A stretch of DNA of 64,000 nt from Salegentibacter salegens (GCF_900142975.1 NZ_LT670848.1:2356001-2420000), one strand, 5' to 3'; shown: positions 17,355 to 27,305, counted from the stretch's first letter. Notes: generated from the letters alone by a model not told the origin. Translations and numbers: made by a program.

Positions 17355-17684
17355 ATGATAAAAGTAAGCGAAAGCGCTAAAAAAAAGATTGCCGCACTTA
17401 TGAGTGAAGGGGGTTTTGATAATATGCAAGACTTTGTTCGCGTGGGTGTAAAAAGCGGAGGCTGTTCTGGTTTGTCTTACGAATTAAATTTTGACAAATC
17501 TAAAGCTGAAGACGACAAACTTTTTGAAGACAACGATATAAAAATAGTAGTAGATAAACGCAGTGTTTTATACCTGGCCGGAACGGTTTTAGAATTTTCT
17601 GGCGGCTTAAACGGCAAGGGATTTGTATTCAACAATCCCAACGCCCAAAGAACCTGCGGATGCGGAGAAAGTTTTTCTCTGTAA
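17355..17684 (+). CDS. sufA: A-type iron-sulfur carrier SufA/HesB
   Basis: 109 residues. The three Cys ligands of A-type carriers are present: C37 in KSGGCSGLSYEL and C101/C103 in RTCGCGESF near the C-terminus. It accepts Fe-S clusters from the SufBCD scaffold and passes them to target proteins. It is the first gene of the suf cluster, with sufB starting 90 bp later. Confidence 0.93.
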   Translation: MIKVSESAKKKIAALMSEGGFDNMQDFVRVGVKSGGCSGLSYELNFDKSKAEDDKLFEDNDIKIVVDKRSVLYLAGTVLEFSGGLNGKGFVFNNPNAQRTCGCGESFSL

Positions 17685-17774
17685 AATAATTTAAAAGGGA
17701 CAAAGTTTAAAAACAGAAATTAAACCTTGAATTTTTAGACGTTGAACCTTAAATAATTTTAGAATAAAATTGAG

Positions 17775-19220
17775 ATGGCATATACTGAAGATGATTTAAA
17801 AAAAGAGCTCGAAACTAAAGAATATGAGTACGGGTTTTATACCGATATTGAATCGGATACATTTCCCGTGGGATTAAATGAAGATATTGTTAGAGCAATC
17901 TCTAAAAAGAAAGAAGAACCAGAATGGATGACTGAATGGCGACTGGAAGCATACCGCCACTGGAAAACCATGAAAGAACCTGAATGGGCGAACGTACATT
18001 ATGAAAAGCCTAATTTTCAGAATATTTCATATTATTCGGCTCCTAATAAAAAACCTAAGTACGATAGCTTAGACGAAGTAGATCCAGAATTACTGGATAC
18101 TTTCAAAAAGCTGGGAATTTCTGTAGATGAACAGAAAAAACTTGCAGGAGTTGCAGTTGATATCGTTATGGATTCTGTTTCGGTAACAACTACTTTTAAG
18201 AAAACGCTAGCCGAAAAGGGAATTATTTTTTGTTCTATTTCCGAAGCGATAAGAGAACATCCGGAACTTGTTAAAAAATATATTGGCTCGGTAGTACCCA
18301 CAACCGATAACTTTTACGCGGCATTAAATTCCGCAGTATTTAGTGATGGTTCATTTTGCTACATTCCAAAAGGTGTTAGATGCCCAATGGAACTTTCTAC
18401 ATATTTTAGGATCAACCAGGCCGGTACCGGCCAATTTGAGCGTACACTTGTAGTTGCAGAACCTGGAAGTTACGTAAGTTACCTTGAAGGTTGTACTGCA
18501 CCAACCCGTGATGAAAATCAATTGCACGCGGCTGTTGTAGAACTGGTTGCTTTAGACGAGGCTGAAATTAAATACAGTACCGTTCAAAACTGGTTCCCGG
18601 GAAGTAAAGAAGGAAAAGGTGGCGTTTACAATTTTGTGACCAAACGTGGAATTTGTGAAAAAGCAGCTAAGATCTCCTGGACTCAAGTTGAGACAGGGTC
18701 TGCAGTAACCTGGAAATATCCATCCTGTATTTTAAAAGGAGATAATTCTATTGGTGAATTTTATTCTATCGCGGTTACCAATAATTTCCAGCAAGCAGAT
18801 ACCGGAACAAAAATGATTCACCTTGGTAAAAACACCAAGAGTACCATTATTTCTAAAGGTATTTCTGCGGGTGAATCGCAAAATTCCTATCGCGGACTTG
18901 TACAAATAAACGGCAGAGCCGAAAATGCCCGTAATTTTTCTCAATGTGATTCTCTTTTAATGGGGAATAAATGTGGCGCGCATACCTTCCCGTATATTGA
19001 AGTTAAAAATAAAACCGGGCAGGTAGAACACGAAGCTACCACCAGTAAAATTGGTGAAGACCAGATTTTCTACTGTAATCAACGTGGAATTGATACCGAA
19101 AAAGCTATCGCCCTTATTGTTAATGGTTTTAGCAAAGAAGTATTGAATAAATTACCTATGGAGTTTGCAGTGGAGGCACAAAAACTATTAGAAATTTCTC
19201 TTGAAGGATCTGTAGGATAA
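17775..19220 (+). CDS. sufB: Fe-S cluster assembly scaffold SufB
   Basis: 481 residues, the usual size. Diagnostic segments are [45 protein letters not shown] and [24 protein letters not shown], ending in a right-handed beta-helix and a C-terminal helical domain ([17 protein letters not shown]). Together with SufC and SufD it builds clusters de novo using sulfur delivered by SufS-SufE. An outer-membrane or periplasmic lipoprotein gene follows after only 9 bp, before sufC. Confidence 0.97.
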   Translation: MAYTEDDLKKELETKEYEYGFYTDIESDTFPVGLNEDIVRAISKKKEEPEWMTEWRLEAYRHWKTMKEPEWANVHYEKPNFQNISYYSAPNKKPKYDSLDEVDPELLDTFKKLGISVDEQKKLAGVAVDIVMDSVSVTTTFKKTLAEKGIIFCSISEAIREHPELVKKYIGSVVPTTDNFYAALNSAVFSDGSFCYIPKGVRCPMELSTYFRINQAGTGQFERTLVVAEPGSYVSYLEGCTAPTRDENQLHAAVVELVALDEAEIKYSTVQNWFPGSKEGKGGVYNFVTKRGICEKAAKISWTQVETGSAVTWKYPSCILKGDNSIGEFYSIAVTNNFQQADTGTKMIHLGKNTKSTIISKGISAGESQNSYRGLVQINGRAENARNFSQCDSLLMGNKCGAHTFPYIEVKNKTGQVEHEATTSKIGEDQIFYCNQRGIDTEKAIALIVNGFSKEVLNKLPMEFAVEAQKLLEISLEGSVG

Positions 19221-19244
19221 GAAGGGAAAATGAAGATTGAAAAA

Positions 19245-19631
19245 ATGAAGAAGTTTTTGCTAATTCTTGCTCTTGCTGTTACGGCTTTTTCCTGCCAGGA
19301 CGAAGGCCGCCAGGATCTCATGAATCAAAACGAAACAGAAAAAGTTCCCGATAGCATTCAAACGCTAACAGGGGAATTTATCTATGCTGGGGATGCAGCA
19401 ATATTAAGAGGAAGTGATTTTGTTTATGGGGTAACTATAGACTCTATGTCTAAAGTATTGGCAAAGCAGGTAGAAGCATTTCAAAAAGAAGAATTTGATA
19501 TGGTTCCTGTAAGAGTAAGAGGAAAAATTGTTCCCAACCCAAGACAGGAAGGCTGGCACGAGAATATAGAAATAAGAGAAATTATAGAGATTCTGGAGTC
19601 TGAGAAGGCTTTAGACCAACAAGAAGAATAA
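19245..19631 (+). CDS. Small lipoprotein of unknown function inside the suf cluster
   Basis: About 128 residues from ATG 19245 (MKKFLLILALAVTAFSCQDE); five more codons are open to ATG 19230. A signal sequence ends in a lipobox with the lipidated Cys in TAFSC. The mature part has GEFIYAGDAAILRGSDFVYGVTIDSM and ends in an acidic helix (EIREIIEILESEKALDQQEE). I do not recognise a family. It lies between sufB and sufC on the same strand, so it is probably co-transcribed with them, but a lipoprotein has no obvious role in cytoplasmic cluster assembly. Confidence 0.75.
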   Translation: MKKFLLILALAVTAFSCQDEGRQDLMNQNETEKVPDSIQTLTGEFIYAGDAAILRGSDFVYGVTIDSMSKVLAKQVEAFQKEEFDMVPVRVRGKIVPNPRQEGWHENIEIREIIEILESEKALDQQEE

Positions 19632-19674
19632 TAAACCAATCCCAATATTAATTCGGGATGCATACAGATAATTT

Positions 19675-20427
19675 ATGCTAAAAATAAAGAATTTACACGC
19701 GAGTATAGAAGATAAAGAAATCCTAAAAGGAATTAATCTTGAAATTAATCCGGGAGAAGTTCACGCGATTATGGGACCAAACGGTTCAGGTAAAAGCACA
19801 CTTTCTTCGGTAATTGCAGGGAAAGAGGAATTTGAACAAACCCAGGGAGAAATACTTTTTGAAAATACAGAGATCTCAGAAATGGATCCTGAAGAAAGAG
19901 CGCATAAAGGTATCTTTCTTTCTTTTCAATATCCGGTGGAAATTCCGGGGGTTTCAGTTACAAATTTCATGAGAACTTCGATCAACGCGCATAGAAAAGC
20001 TAACGGACTGGAAGATATGCCCGCAAATGAAATGCTGAAAAAGATTCGCGAAAAATCTGAAAGCCTGGAAATTGACCGTAAATTTTTGTCAAGATCTTTA
20101 AACGATGGGTTTTCTGGCGGAGAGAAGAAAAGAAACGAGATCTTCCAAATGGCCATGTTAGAGCCAAAACTAGCTATTCTTGATGAAACCGATTCAGGTT
20201 TAGATATTGATGCGCTTAAAATTGTGGCCGATGGTGTGAACAAACTAAGAAGCAAAGACAATGCGGTATTGCTAATTACGCACTACCAGCGTTTGCTTAA
20301 CTATATTGTACCAGATGTGGTTCACGTAATGATAGACGGTAAAATAGTGAAATCTGGCGGCAAAGAACTTGCACTCGAGCTAGAAGAAAGAGGTTACGAA
20401 TGGGTGAAGGCCGAGAAAGCGGTTTAA
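19675..20427 (+). CDS. sufC: Fe-S assembly ATPase SufC
   Basis: 250 residues, an ABC-type ATPase without membrane segments. Walker A is GPNGSGKST near residue 36, the Q-loop lies in SFQYPVEIPGVSV, the signature is FSGGEKKRNEIFQM, and Walker B is LAILDETDSGLDIDA. It drives conformational changes in the SufBC2D scaffold. It lies between the small lipoprotein gene and sufD. Confidence 0.97.
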   Translation: MLKIKNLHASIEDKEILKGINLEINPGEVHAIMGPNGSGKSTLSSVIAGKEEFEQTQGEILFENTEISEMDPEERAHKGIFLSFQYPVEIPGVSVTNFMRTSINAHRKANGLEDMPANEMLKKIREKSESLEIDRKFLSRSLNDGFSGGEKKRNEIFQMAMLEPKLAILDETDSGLDIDALKIVADGVNKLRSKDNAVLLITHYQRLLNYIVPDVVHVMIDGKIVKSGGKELALELEERGYEWVKAEKAV

Positions 20428-20518
20428 GGTTTTCAGATTAAGGTTTAAAAACTTTAGAATGAAAACTGAAAAGAATAATTAAGCCTTTTCAAATAAGAAG
20501 ATTTTCGCCTTTGCGGAA

Positions 20519-21853
20519 ATGACAAAAGAATTAAAGATGGAATTAAAAGAAAAATTAGTATCATCATTCCTGGCTTTTGAAGAAGAGTACACAGGAGCTA
20601 ATGATGATCTTCATAAAATAAGAAACCAGGCGATTAAGGACTTTGAAACTATGGGTTTCCCAAGTCGAAAAGAAGAAGATTATAAATACACTTCTTTGAA
20701 ATCGATTTTGAAAGAAGACTACAGTCTTTTTCCGAAGAAGGAAAACGCTATAGAATACAAAGACATTAAAAAATACCTTATCCACGAGATAGACACTTAC
20801 GATCTGGTATTTATAGATGGTATTTACTCCTCTCACTTATCCAGCACCACGCACGATAAGATTGATGTTTGCCTTATGTCTTCAGCACTAAACAAAGACC
20901 TTTACAAGCCGGTAATTGATAATTATTTCAACAAACTGGCTCCAAAAAATGGTCTAAATTCGTTGAATACGGCTTTTACCAAGGAAGGTGCTTTTATTCA
21001 TATTAACAAGAATACGCTGGCCGATAAGCCAATCCAGATCATTAATTTCTCTACCGGAAATGAATCTTCTTTGTTGGTACAGCCTCGTAATTTAATCGTG
21101 GTAGACGAGAATTCACACTGCCAAATTATTGAGCGCCACCAGAGTTTAACAGATCAGCCGGTGCTTACCAATTCGGTTACTGAAATTTTTGCTGATAAAC
21201 GCGCAATCATAGATTATTACAAAATTCAGAATGATAAACTTTCAGCGTCTTTAATTGACAATACTTACATAGAACAAAAATCTGAAAGTTTCTGCTCGGT
21301 ACATACGTTTTCCCTTGGCGGAAAATTAACCCGAAACAACCTCAACTTTTATCAACGAGGAGAGCGCATAGATTCTACCATGAAGGGCATTACTATAATT
21401 GAGGGAAAACAACATGTAGACCACAACACGCTAGTGCATCATATTGAACCAAATTGCGAATCTCACCAGGATTACAAAGGTATTTTTGATGAAAGATCGG
21501 TTGGTGTTTTTAATGGGAAAGTAGTTGTAGAAAAAGAAGCCCAAAAAACAAACGCTTATCAATCTAACAATAACGTTCTTTTAAACGATAAGGCGACAAT
21601 CAATTCAAAACCCCAGCTGGAGATTTTTGCAGACGATGTAAAATGTAGCCACGGTTGTACAATTGGCCAGTTAAATGAAGAAGCTTTATTTTACCTTCAA
21701 TCACGCGGAATTCCAAGAAAAGAGGCCAGCGGACTTTTAATGTACGCTTTCGCCAACAACGTTTTGGAAAGTGTAAAAATTCCGGAAATCAAAAAGAGAA
21801 TCAACAAACTTATAGCCCATAAATTGGGTGTAGAATTAGGATTCAACCTGTAA
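20519..21853 (+). CDS. sufD: Fe-S cluster assembly protein SufD
   Basis: 444 residues from ATG 20519; ATG 20537 (MELKEKLVSSFLAFEE) is an equally plausible start. The N-terminal helical domain contains GFPSRKEEDYKYTSLKSI, typical of SufD, followed by the beta-helix, DERSVGVFNGKVVVEKEAQKTNAYQ and CSHGCTIGQLNEEALFYLQSRGI near the C-terminus. It pairs with SufB in the scaffold. sufS follows after 48 bp. Confidence 0.96.
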   Translation: MTKELKMELKEKLVSSFLAFEEEYTGANDDLHKIRNQAIKDFETMGFPSRKEEDYKYTSLKSILKEDYSLFPKKENAIEYKDIKKYLIHEIDTYDLVFIDGIYSSHLSSTTHDKIDVCLMSSALNKDLYKPVIDNYFNKLAPKNGLNSLNTAFTKEGAFIHINKNTLADKPIQIINFSTGNESSLLVQPRNLIVVDENSHCQIIERHQSLTDQPVLTNSVTEIFADKRAIIDYYKIQNDKLSASLIDNTYIEQKSESFCSVHTFSLGGKLTRNNLNFYQRGERIDSTMKGITIIEGKQHVDHNTLVHHIEPNCESHQDYKGIFDERSVGVFNGKVVVEKEAQKTNAYQSNNNVLLNDKATINSKPQLEIFADDVKCSHGCTIGQLNEEALFYLQSRGIPRKEASGLLMYAFANNVLESVKIPEIKKRINKLIAHKLGVELGFNL

Positions 21854-21901
21854 ATTGCTATCTAAAGTAGCATTAAAAAGAATCCTCAAATCAGTATAAA
21901 A

Positions 21902-23140
21902 ATGAGCATTGCTACTAATAATATAGCTTTTAACGTTGACGAAATTAGAAAAGACTTCCCTATTCTAAATAGGGAAGTTAATGGTTATCCCCTGGTTTAC
22001 CTGGATAATGCGGCAACTTCGCAAACGCCAAAGCAGGTAATGGATGCTATTGTAGAATATTACTCTAATTATAACGCGAATATCCACCGCGGTGTACATA
22101 GTCTTTCCCAGGAAGCTACCGATAAATATGAAGGTGCGAGAAAGAAAATTCAGCAACATTTTAATGCTGAAAAAGCGCACGAAATCATCTTTACTTCAGG
22201 CACCACACACGGCATTAACCTTGTGGCAAGCGGTTTTGCTTCTATTCTAAAAAAAGGAGATGAAATCCTTGTTTCAGCATTAGAGCATCATTCCAATATT
22301 GTGCCCTGGCAAATGCTTTGCGAAAAAACAGGAGCAATTTTGAAGGTGATTCCCATGAATCAGGAAGGCGAACTTATTTATGAAGCCTTCGAGGATTTAC
22401 TTTCAGAAAACACAAAAATGGTTTTCCTAAATCACGTTTCAAACGCTTTGGGAACCATTAATCCTATTAAAAAAATTATAGATAAAGCCCACGAAAAAGG
22501 CGCAGCGGTTTTAATAGATGGCGCACAAGCCGCCCCGCATATTAAAGCCGATGTACAGGCACTGGATGTTGATTTTTACGTGGTTTCTGCTCATAAAATG
22601 TGCGGCCCAACAGGAGTTGGCGTTTTATATGGAAAAGAAGAATGGCTCAACAAACTTCCGCCTTACCAGGGTGGTGGTGAAATGATAGCAACAGTAAGTT
22701 TTGAAAAAACAACTTATGCTGAACTCCCGCATAAATTTGAAGCCGGCACGCCTAATATTTGTGGCGGTATTGCTTTTGGTGCGGCTATAGATTATATGAA
22801 CGCTATAGGTTTTGAAGCCATTTCCCGCTACGAAGAGGAATTGCTGGATTACGCTACTTTAAAACTTCAGGAGATTGAGGGAATGAAACTCTACGGAACT
22901 TCGAGAGAAAAAACCGCTGTGATTTCTTTTAATATTGAAGGGCTGCATCCGTATGATATTGGCACGCTTGTAGACAAAATGGGAATTGCAGTTAGAACCG
23001 GCCATCATTGCGCACAGCCTATTATGGATTTTTACAAAATCCCGGGTACGGTAAGGGCTTCTTTTTCGTTTTATAACACAAAAGATGAAATTGAACGGTT
23101 TATTGAAGCTGTTAAAAAAGCTAAAATGATGCTTTCTTAA
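21902..23140 (+). CDS. sufS: Cysteine desulfurase SufS
   Basis: 412 residues. Group II PLP cysteine desulfurase: YLDNAATSQTPKQV, HHSNIVPWQ, the PLP-binding Lys in VVSAHKMCGPTGVGVLYG, and the catalytic Cys in RTGHHCAQPIM near residue 367. It takes sulfur from cysteine as a persulfide and hands it to SufE. The next gene, a META-domain lipoprotein, starts after 10 bp. Confidence 0.97.
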   Translation: MSIATNNIAFNVDEIRKDFPILNREVNGYPLVYLDNAATSQTPKQVMDAIVEYYSNYNANIHRGVHSLSQEATDKYEGARKKIQQHFNAEKAHEIIFTSGTTHGINLVASGFASILKKGDEILVSALEHHSNIVPWQMLCEKTGAILKVIPMNQEGELIYEAFEDLLSENTKMVFLNHVSNALGTINPIKKIIDKAHEKGAAVLIDGAQAAPHIKADVQALDVDFYVVSAHKMCGPTGVGVLYGKEEWLNKLPPYQGGGEMIATVSFEKTTYAELPHKFEAGTPNICGGIAFGAAIDYMNAIGFEAISRYEEELLDYATLKLQEIEGMKLYGTSREKTAVISFNIEGLHPYDIGTLVDKMGIAVRTGHHCAQPIMDFYKIPGTVRASFSFYNTKDEIERFIEAVKKAKMMLS

Positions 23141-23150
23141 ATAATAAAGA

Positions 23151-23579
23151 ATGAAAAAGATCTTATTTATATTCAGCGTATTTTTAATGATTTCCTGCGG
23201 AAATTCAGAAGATAAAATTTCAGAAGATCCTGCAGATCTAAAATCCCTTAACGGCAATTACGAATTGCTGGAATTGGATGGGGAAGATATTTCTGCTCAA
23301 GGTTTTATTTTAAATTTTAATGGTACAGAACAACGACTTTCTGGAAAAACCGGTTGCAACAATTTTGTAGCAACTTATAAAATTGAAGATTCCATAGTGA
23401 AATTCAATCCGCCGTTGGGAACAAAAATGTACTGTGAAGGGCAGATGGAATATGAAGAGATTTTGAATGAACTAATTCCGGAGATTCGAAATGTTAGAAT
23501 TAGCGATAAAGATTTAATATTTTTATCTGGAGAAAATCAGGAGCTTTTAAACCTGCAAAAAACAGAAGACAGTGAGTAA
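23151..23579 (+). CDS. META-domain lipoprotein in the suf cluster
   Basis: 142 residues. Signal peptide with a lipidated Cys at residue 16 (VFLMISCGNSE). The mature part has the META/HslJ pattern: LNGNYELLELDG, LSGKTGCNNFVATYKI, and GTKMYCEGQMEYEEILNEL. META proteins are small periplasmic or outer-membrane proteins of mostly unknown function, some stress related. The last 8 bp overlap the sufE start, so the pair is translationally coupled. This is the second lipoprotein gene in the suf cluster. Confidence 0.85.
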   Translation: MKKILFIFSVFLMISCGNSEDKISEDPADLKSLNGNYELLELDGEDISAQGFILNFNGTEQRLSGKTGCNNFVATYKIEDSIVKFNPPLGTKMYCEGQMEYEEILNELIPEIRNVRISDKDLIFLSGENQELLNLQKTEDSE

Positions 23580-24000
23580 GACGATACAGGAAATACAGGA
23601 AGAAATTGTAGACGAGTTCGCAATGTTCGAGGACTGGATGCAGCGTTATGAGTATATGATAGAGCTTGGAAAAGCACTTCCGCTTATAGACGAAAAATAT
23701 AAAATAGACGAAAACCTAATTAAAGGTTGCCAAAGTAGAGTGTGGGTACACGCCGAACTTGAAGATGAAAAACTGGTTTTTACGGCAGATAGCGATGCGA
23801 TAATAACCAAAGGAATTGTGGCTATTTTAATTAGAGCATTTTCAAATCATCATCCTTCAGCAATTATTGAAGCCGACACTAAATTTATTGATGAAATTGG
23901 GCTGAAAGAGCACTTATCTCCTAACCGCGCCAATGGTTTGGTGAGTATGATCAAACAACTTAAAATGTATGCTGTGGCATACCAAACACAACTTAATTAA
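23572..24000 (+). CDS. sufE: Sulfur acceptor SufE
   Basis: 142 residues with a GTG start at 23572 inside the end of the META-domain gene (8-bp overlap). The acceptor Cys is C53 in IKGCQSRVWVHAEL, and ITKGIVAILIRAFSNH is typical of the SufE fold. It takes persulfide sulfur from SufS and carries it to SufB. The DUF59 gene begins 1 bp after its stop. Confidence 0.93.
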   Translation: MSKTIQEIQEEIVDEFAMFEDWMQRYEYMIELGKALPLIDEKYKIDENLIKGCQSRVWVHAELEDEKLVFTADSDAIITKGIVAILIRAFSNHHPSAIIEADTKFIDEIGLKEHLSPNRANGLVSMIKQLKMYAVAYQTQLN

Positions 24001-24001
24001 A

Positions 24002-24325
24002 ATGGAACAAGAAATAGACACTCAGGAATTAGGAGAAAAGATAGTAAAGGTTTTAAAAACCATTTATGATCCTGAAATTCCAGTAGATATATATGAATTA
24101 GGCCTTATTTACGACGTAATGGTGAATACCGAACAGGAAGTAAAAATACTAATGACCCTAACTACACCAAACTGCCCGGTAGCCGAAAGCTTACCGCAGG
24201 AAGTAAAGGAAAGAGTAGCATCTATAGATACGGTAAAAGACGCCGAAGTAGAAATTACTTTCGATCCGCCGTGGAACCAGGATCTTATTAGCGAAGAAGC
24301 AAAACTAGAATTGGGACTTTTATAG
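24002..24325 (+). CDS. DUF59/MIP18-like SUF-associated Fe-S assembly protein
   Basis: 107 residues from ATG 24002. The frame is open 11 codons upstream, but that stretch lies within sufE and ATG 24002 sits directly after the sufE stop. DPEIPVDIYELGLIYDV and LTTPNCPVAESLPQEV are the DUF59 (MIP18/PaaD-like) hallmark, and WNQDLISEEAKLELGLL closes the protein. Relatives linked to suf operons (SufT-type) help mature Fe-S proteins. A short TCCCC/GGGGA hairpin at 24334-24347 follows the stop. Confidence 0.9.
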   Translation: MEQEIDTQELGEKIVKVLKTIYDPEIPVDIYELGLIYDVMVNTEQEVKILMTLTTPNCPVAESLPQEVKERVASIDTVKDAEVEITFDPPWNQDLISEEAKLELGLL

Positions 24326-24414
24326 AGCCCCTATCCCCCGAAGGGGAAATCAGAACATTTCCTTTAAATGTTTATTGCCAATTAACTTTTAAACCATTAA
24401 CACTTAACTTAATT

Positions 24415-24927
24415 ATGGCTGAAGAAATTGTAAACCGGATAGCCAACAGCAAACTTATCACTTTTAACCTTGAGGATTATTATCCTGAAGGAGAACGCGT
24501 TGTGTTTGATGTTAAAGACTGGCTTCTGGAAGGTTTTGTTTTGCGAGAAGGAGAATTTAGAGAACAGGCCAAAAATCACAATTGGAGCCAATATGAAGGT
24601 AAATTTATAGCCCTCACCTGCTCCAGCGATGCAATAATCCCCGCCTGGGCATATATGTTATTGGCCACTTATTTACAGCCTTTTGCCAAAAAAGTAATTA
24701 CCGGCAACCTGGAAACCCTGGAAACAGTTCTTTACACAGACGCTATCAACAAAATGGATGTTAGTGATCTTACAGATAAACCCGTAATTATTAAAGGTTG
24801 TTCCCACAAACCGGTACCTAAAAATGCCTATTTGCTTTTAATAGAAAAACTGCAACCCGTAGTTAAAAGTTTAATGTATGGTGAGGCCTGCTCATCAGTG
24901 CCTTTGTATAAAAAACCAAAAAAATAA
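24415..24927 (+). CDS. DUF2480 family protein
   Basis: 170 residues, soluble. It begins MAEEIVNRIANSKLITFNLEDYYPEGERVVFD, which I recognise as the Bacteroidota DUF2480 family; function unknown. Cys residues occur in LTCSSDAIIP, KGCSHKPVP and EACSSVPL. Relatives are often found at the end of suf clusters, as here, which hints at an Fe-S link, but that is guilt by association. The nearest upstream gene is the DUF59 factor, 90 bp away. Confidence 0.82.
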   Translation: MAEEIVNRIANSKLITFNLEDYYPEGERVVFDVKDWLLEGFVLREGEFREQAKNHNWSQYEGKFIALTCSSDAIIPAWAYMLLATYLQPFAKKVITGNLETLETVLYTDAINKMDVSDLTDKPVIIKGCSHKPVPKNAYLLLIEKLQPVVKSLMYGEACSSVPLYKKPKK

Positions 24928-25026
24928 GATGAACCAGCGTTATGCTGGGCGCCAAAATTAGCATCACTCAGGAAATGATTATATACCTGTGAAGAGCGTC
25001 CAGGTTGGGATTTAAAATTTTAAATA

Positions 25027-25920
25027 ATGAAAAAATTAGTACTTGCCCTCGCTTTGATCAGCGGGGTTTTTAGCGTTAATGCCCAGGAAGAAGAGGAAGA
25101 ACAAAAACAAGGATGGACTAAAGAAGGAAACATTTCGTTACTTTTTAATCAGTCGGCTTTTAATGAAGAATGGACCGGCGGAGGAACATCCAATATTGCA
25201 GGAAATCTTCTTTTTAATTACGATTTTAATTATTTGAAAGATGATTTTACCTGGGATAATAAATTCCTTCTTGATTACGGAATGACAAAACAACGCAGCG
25301 ACGAGTTTGCAAGAAAAACAAGTGACCGATTAGAGTTTAATTCAATCGCAGGGAAACAAGTACAGGATTCAAACTGGTTTTATTCCCTTTTTCTTAATTT
25401 CAGAACACAAATTACTAAAGGGTATAAGTTTGGGGAAGATGCTGAAACCGGTCAGACTACCCGAACAGAGTATACTAACTTTTTATCTCCTGCATACCTT
25501 CAATTTGGCCCTGGGATGATGTGGAAAAAAAGTGAAAATTTCTATGTAAATATTGCACCGGCTACAGGCAGAATGGTTTTCGTAGATAAAGAATTCACAT
25601 CAGGACCAGGTTATGTAGATGGAGATTATTTTGGTGTAGATGCCAATAAAGCGATGCGCTTTGAGCTTGGGGCCTCGGTTTCAGGATATGCAAAATTTGA
25701 CATTCTTGAAAATGTAAAGATGGAGAACTTAATTAACCTTTACTCCAATTACCTTGAAGATCCGCAGAATGTAGATATAGATTATACTATGAACGTGAAA
25801 ATGAAAATTAACGATTATCTTTCTACCAATCTTATTTTCCAGGCTATTTATGATGATAATGCTGTAAAAGGATTTCAAATAAGAGAAGTATTCGGACTGG
25901 GAATTAATTATGGCTTTTAG
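25027..25920 (+). CDS. DUF3078 family outer-membrane protein
   Basis: 297 residues. Signal peptide (1-19, MKKLVLALALISGVFSVNA/Q), an acidic stretch EEEEEQKQ, then repeated amphipathic beta-strands (ISLLFNQSAFNEEWTGGGTSNIAGNLLFNYDFNY) and a C-terminal strand ending in Phe (GLGINYGF), as expected of a beta-barrel. The N-terminal FNQSAFNEEWTGGG motif is typical of DUF3078. Function unknown. A strong terminator follows. It may be the last gene of the suf transcript or transcribed separately. Confidence 0.85.
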   Translation: MKKLVLALALISGVFSVNAQEEEEEQKQGWTKEGNISLLFNQSAFNEEWTGGGTSNIAGNLLFNYDFNYLKDDFTWDNKFLLDYGMTKQRSDEFARKTSDRLEFNSIAGKQVQDSNWFYSLFLNFRTQITKGYKFGEDAETGQTTRTEYTNFLSPAYLQFGPGMMWKKSENFYVNIAPATGRMVFVDKEFTSGPGYVDGDYFGVDANKAMRFELGASVSGYAKFDILENVKMENLINLYSNYLEDPQNVDIDYTMNVKMKINDYLSTNLIFQAIYDDNAVKGFQIREVFGLGINYGF

Positions 25921-25973
25921 TTCAATTTAAGAACGGCGAGCTGAGCTCGTTTCAGAATCAATAAATTACATAC

Positions 25974-26000
25974 AACCTGCCAATTACCGGCAGGTTTTTT
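25974..26000 (+). terminator. Intrinsic terminator after the DUF3078 gene
   Basis: 8-bp stem AACCTGCC/GGCAGGTT (25974-25981, 25989-25996), 7-nt loop, then a T-run to 26000, about 54 nt after the stop codon. Confidence 0.88.
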
Positions 26001-26084
26001 ATTTTATGAGTTTTTTAGTTAAATATATGTTGAAATGAATTCAGCAAAAATCGCAGTAGCAATCTATTATGTAACTTTGTAGTT

Positions 26085-27305
26085 ATGATTGAAAAAACCG
26101 ACCTAACCCACGAAAAAGCTGTTCTAATTGGTATCGTTACCAAAGAGCAGGGGCAAGATAAATTAAAAGAATACCTGGACGAACTAGAATTCCTTACCTA
26201 CACCGCCGGTGGGGAAGTGATTAAGCGTTTTAGCCAGAATATGGATAGAGCTAATCCCAAAACTTTTATCGGGACCGGGAAGATGAACGAATTAAAAGAA
26301 TTCGTTGATGAAAATGATGTAGGTACCGCTATTTTTGATGATGAACTTTCTCCTGCACAGCAAAAAAATATAGAAAAGATCCTAAAGTGTAAAGTCCTGG
26401 ATAGGACTACGCTTATTCTCGATATTTTTGCACAAAGAGCACAAACCAGTTACGCCAGGACACAGGTAGAACTGGCACAATATGAATATTTACTCCCCAG
26501 ATTGGCGGGTATGTGGACTCACCTTGAACGCCAACGTGGAGGTATTGGAATGCGTGGTCCCGGGGAGACAGAAATTGAAACTGACCGTAGGATCGTTAGA
26601 GATAAAATTTCGCTTTTAAAGAAAAAACTCGAAACCATAGACAAACAAATGGAAGTGCAGCGTGGCAATCGCGGGCAATTGGTTAGAGTAGCTCTTGTAG
26701 GTTATACCAATGTGGGAAAATCTACTTTAATGAATACCATTAGTAAAAGCCAGGTCTTTGCCGAAAATAAACTTTTTGCAACTTTAGATACTACGGTTAG
26801 AAAAGTAGTAATTCGCAATTTACCATTCCTATTAACCGATACAGTAGGATTTATAAGGAAGCTACCTACACAATTGGTAGAGTCTTTTAAATCTACCTTA
26901 GATGAAGTTAGAGAGGCCGATTTACTACTACATGTGGTAGATATTTCTCATCCCAATTTTGAAGATCATATAGAATCTGTAAACCAGATTATGAGTGAGA
27001 TTAAAAGCAATGATAAGCCAACTATAATGGTTTTCAATAAAATAGATCAATACGAAGCTGAAGAAATTGAAGATGACGATTTAATGACCGAAAGAACCGA
27101 AGCACACTACACTTTAAAAGAGTGGAAGCAAACCTGGATGAACAAAATGGGAGATAATGTGTTGTTCATCTCAGCTTTGAATAAAGAAAATATGGAAGAT
27201 TTTAGAAGAAAAGTTTACGAAGCAGTTCGTGAAATTCATGTAACTCGTTTTCCTTACAACAGTTTCCTTTATCCGGAATACGATAAATACGGAGAAGAAA
27301 AATAA
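26085..27305 (+). CDS. hflX: Ribosome-associated GTPase HflX
   Basis: 406 residues. The N-terminal HflX domain shows TFIGTGKMNELKEF and the linker block QRGGIGMRGPGETEIETDRR. The G domain shows GYTNVGKSTLMN (G1) near residue 207, TLDTT (G2), DTVGFI (G3) and NKID (G4). HflX splits stalled or heat-damaged ribosomes. A TAACTTTG -7 box match at 26072-26079 is only 5 nt before the ATG, which would make the mRNA leaderless if used. It is flanked by a terminator before and repeat A after. Confidence 0.95.
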   Translation: MIEKTDLTHEKAVLIGIVTKEQGQDKLKEYLDELEFLTYTAGGEVIKRFSQNMDRANPKTFIGTGKMNELKEFVDENDVGTAIFDDELSPAQQKNIEKILKCKVLDRTTLILDIFAQRAQTSYARTQVELAQYEYLLPRLAGMWTHLERQRGGIGMRGPGETEIETDRRIVRDKISLLKKKLETIDKQMEVQRGNRGQLVRVALVGYTNVGKSTLMNTISKSQVFAENKLFATLDTTVRKVVIRNLPFLLTDTVGFIRKLPTQLVESFKSTLDEVREADLLLHVVDISHPNFEDHIESVNQIMSEIKSNDKPTIMVFNKIDQYEAEEIEDDDLMTERTEAHYTLKEWKQTWMNKMGDNVLFISALNKENMEDFRRKVYEAVREIHVTRFPYNSFLYPEYDKYGEEK

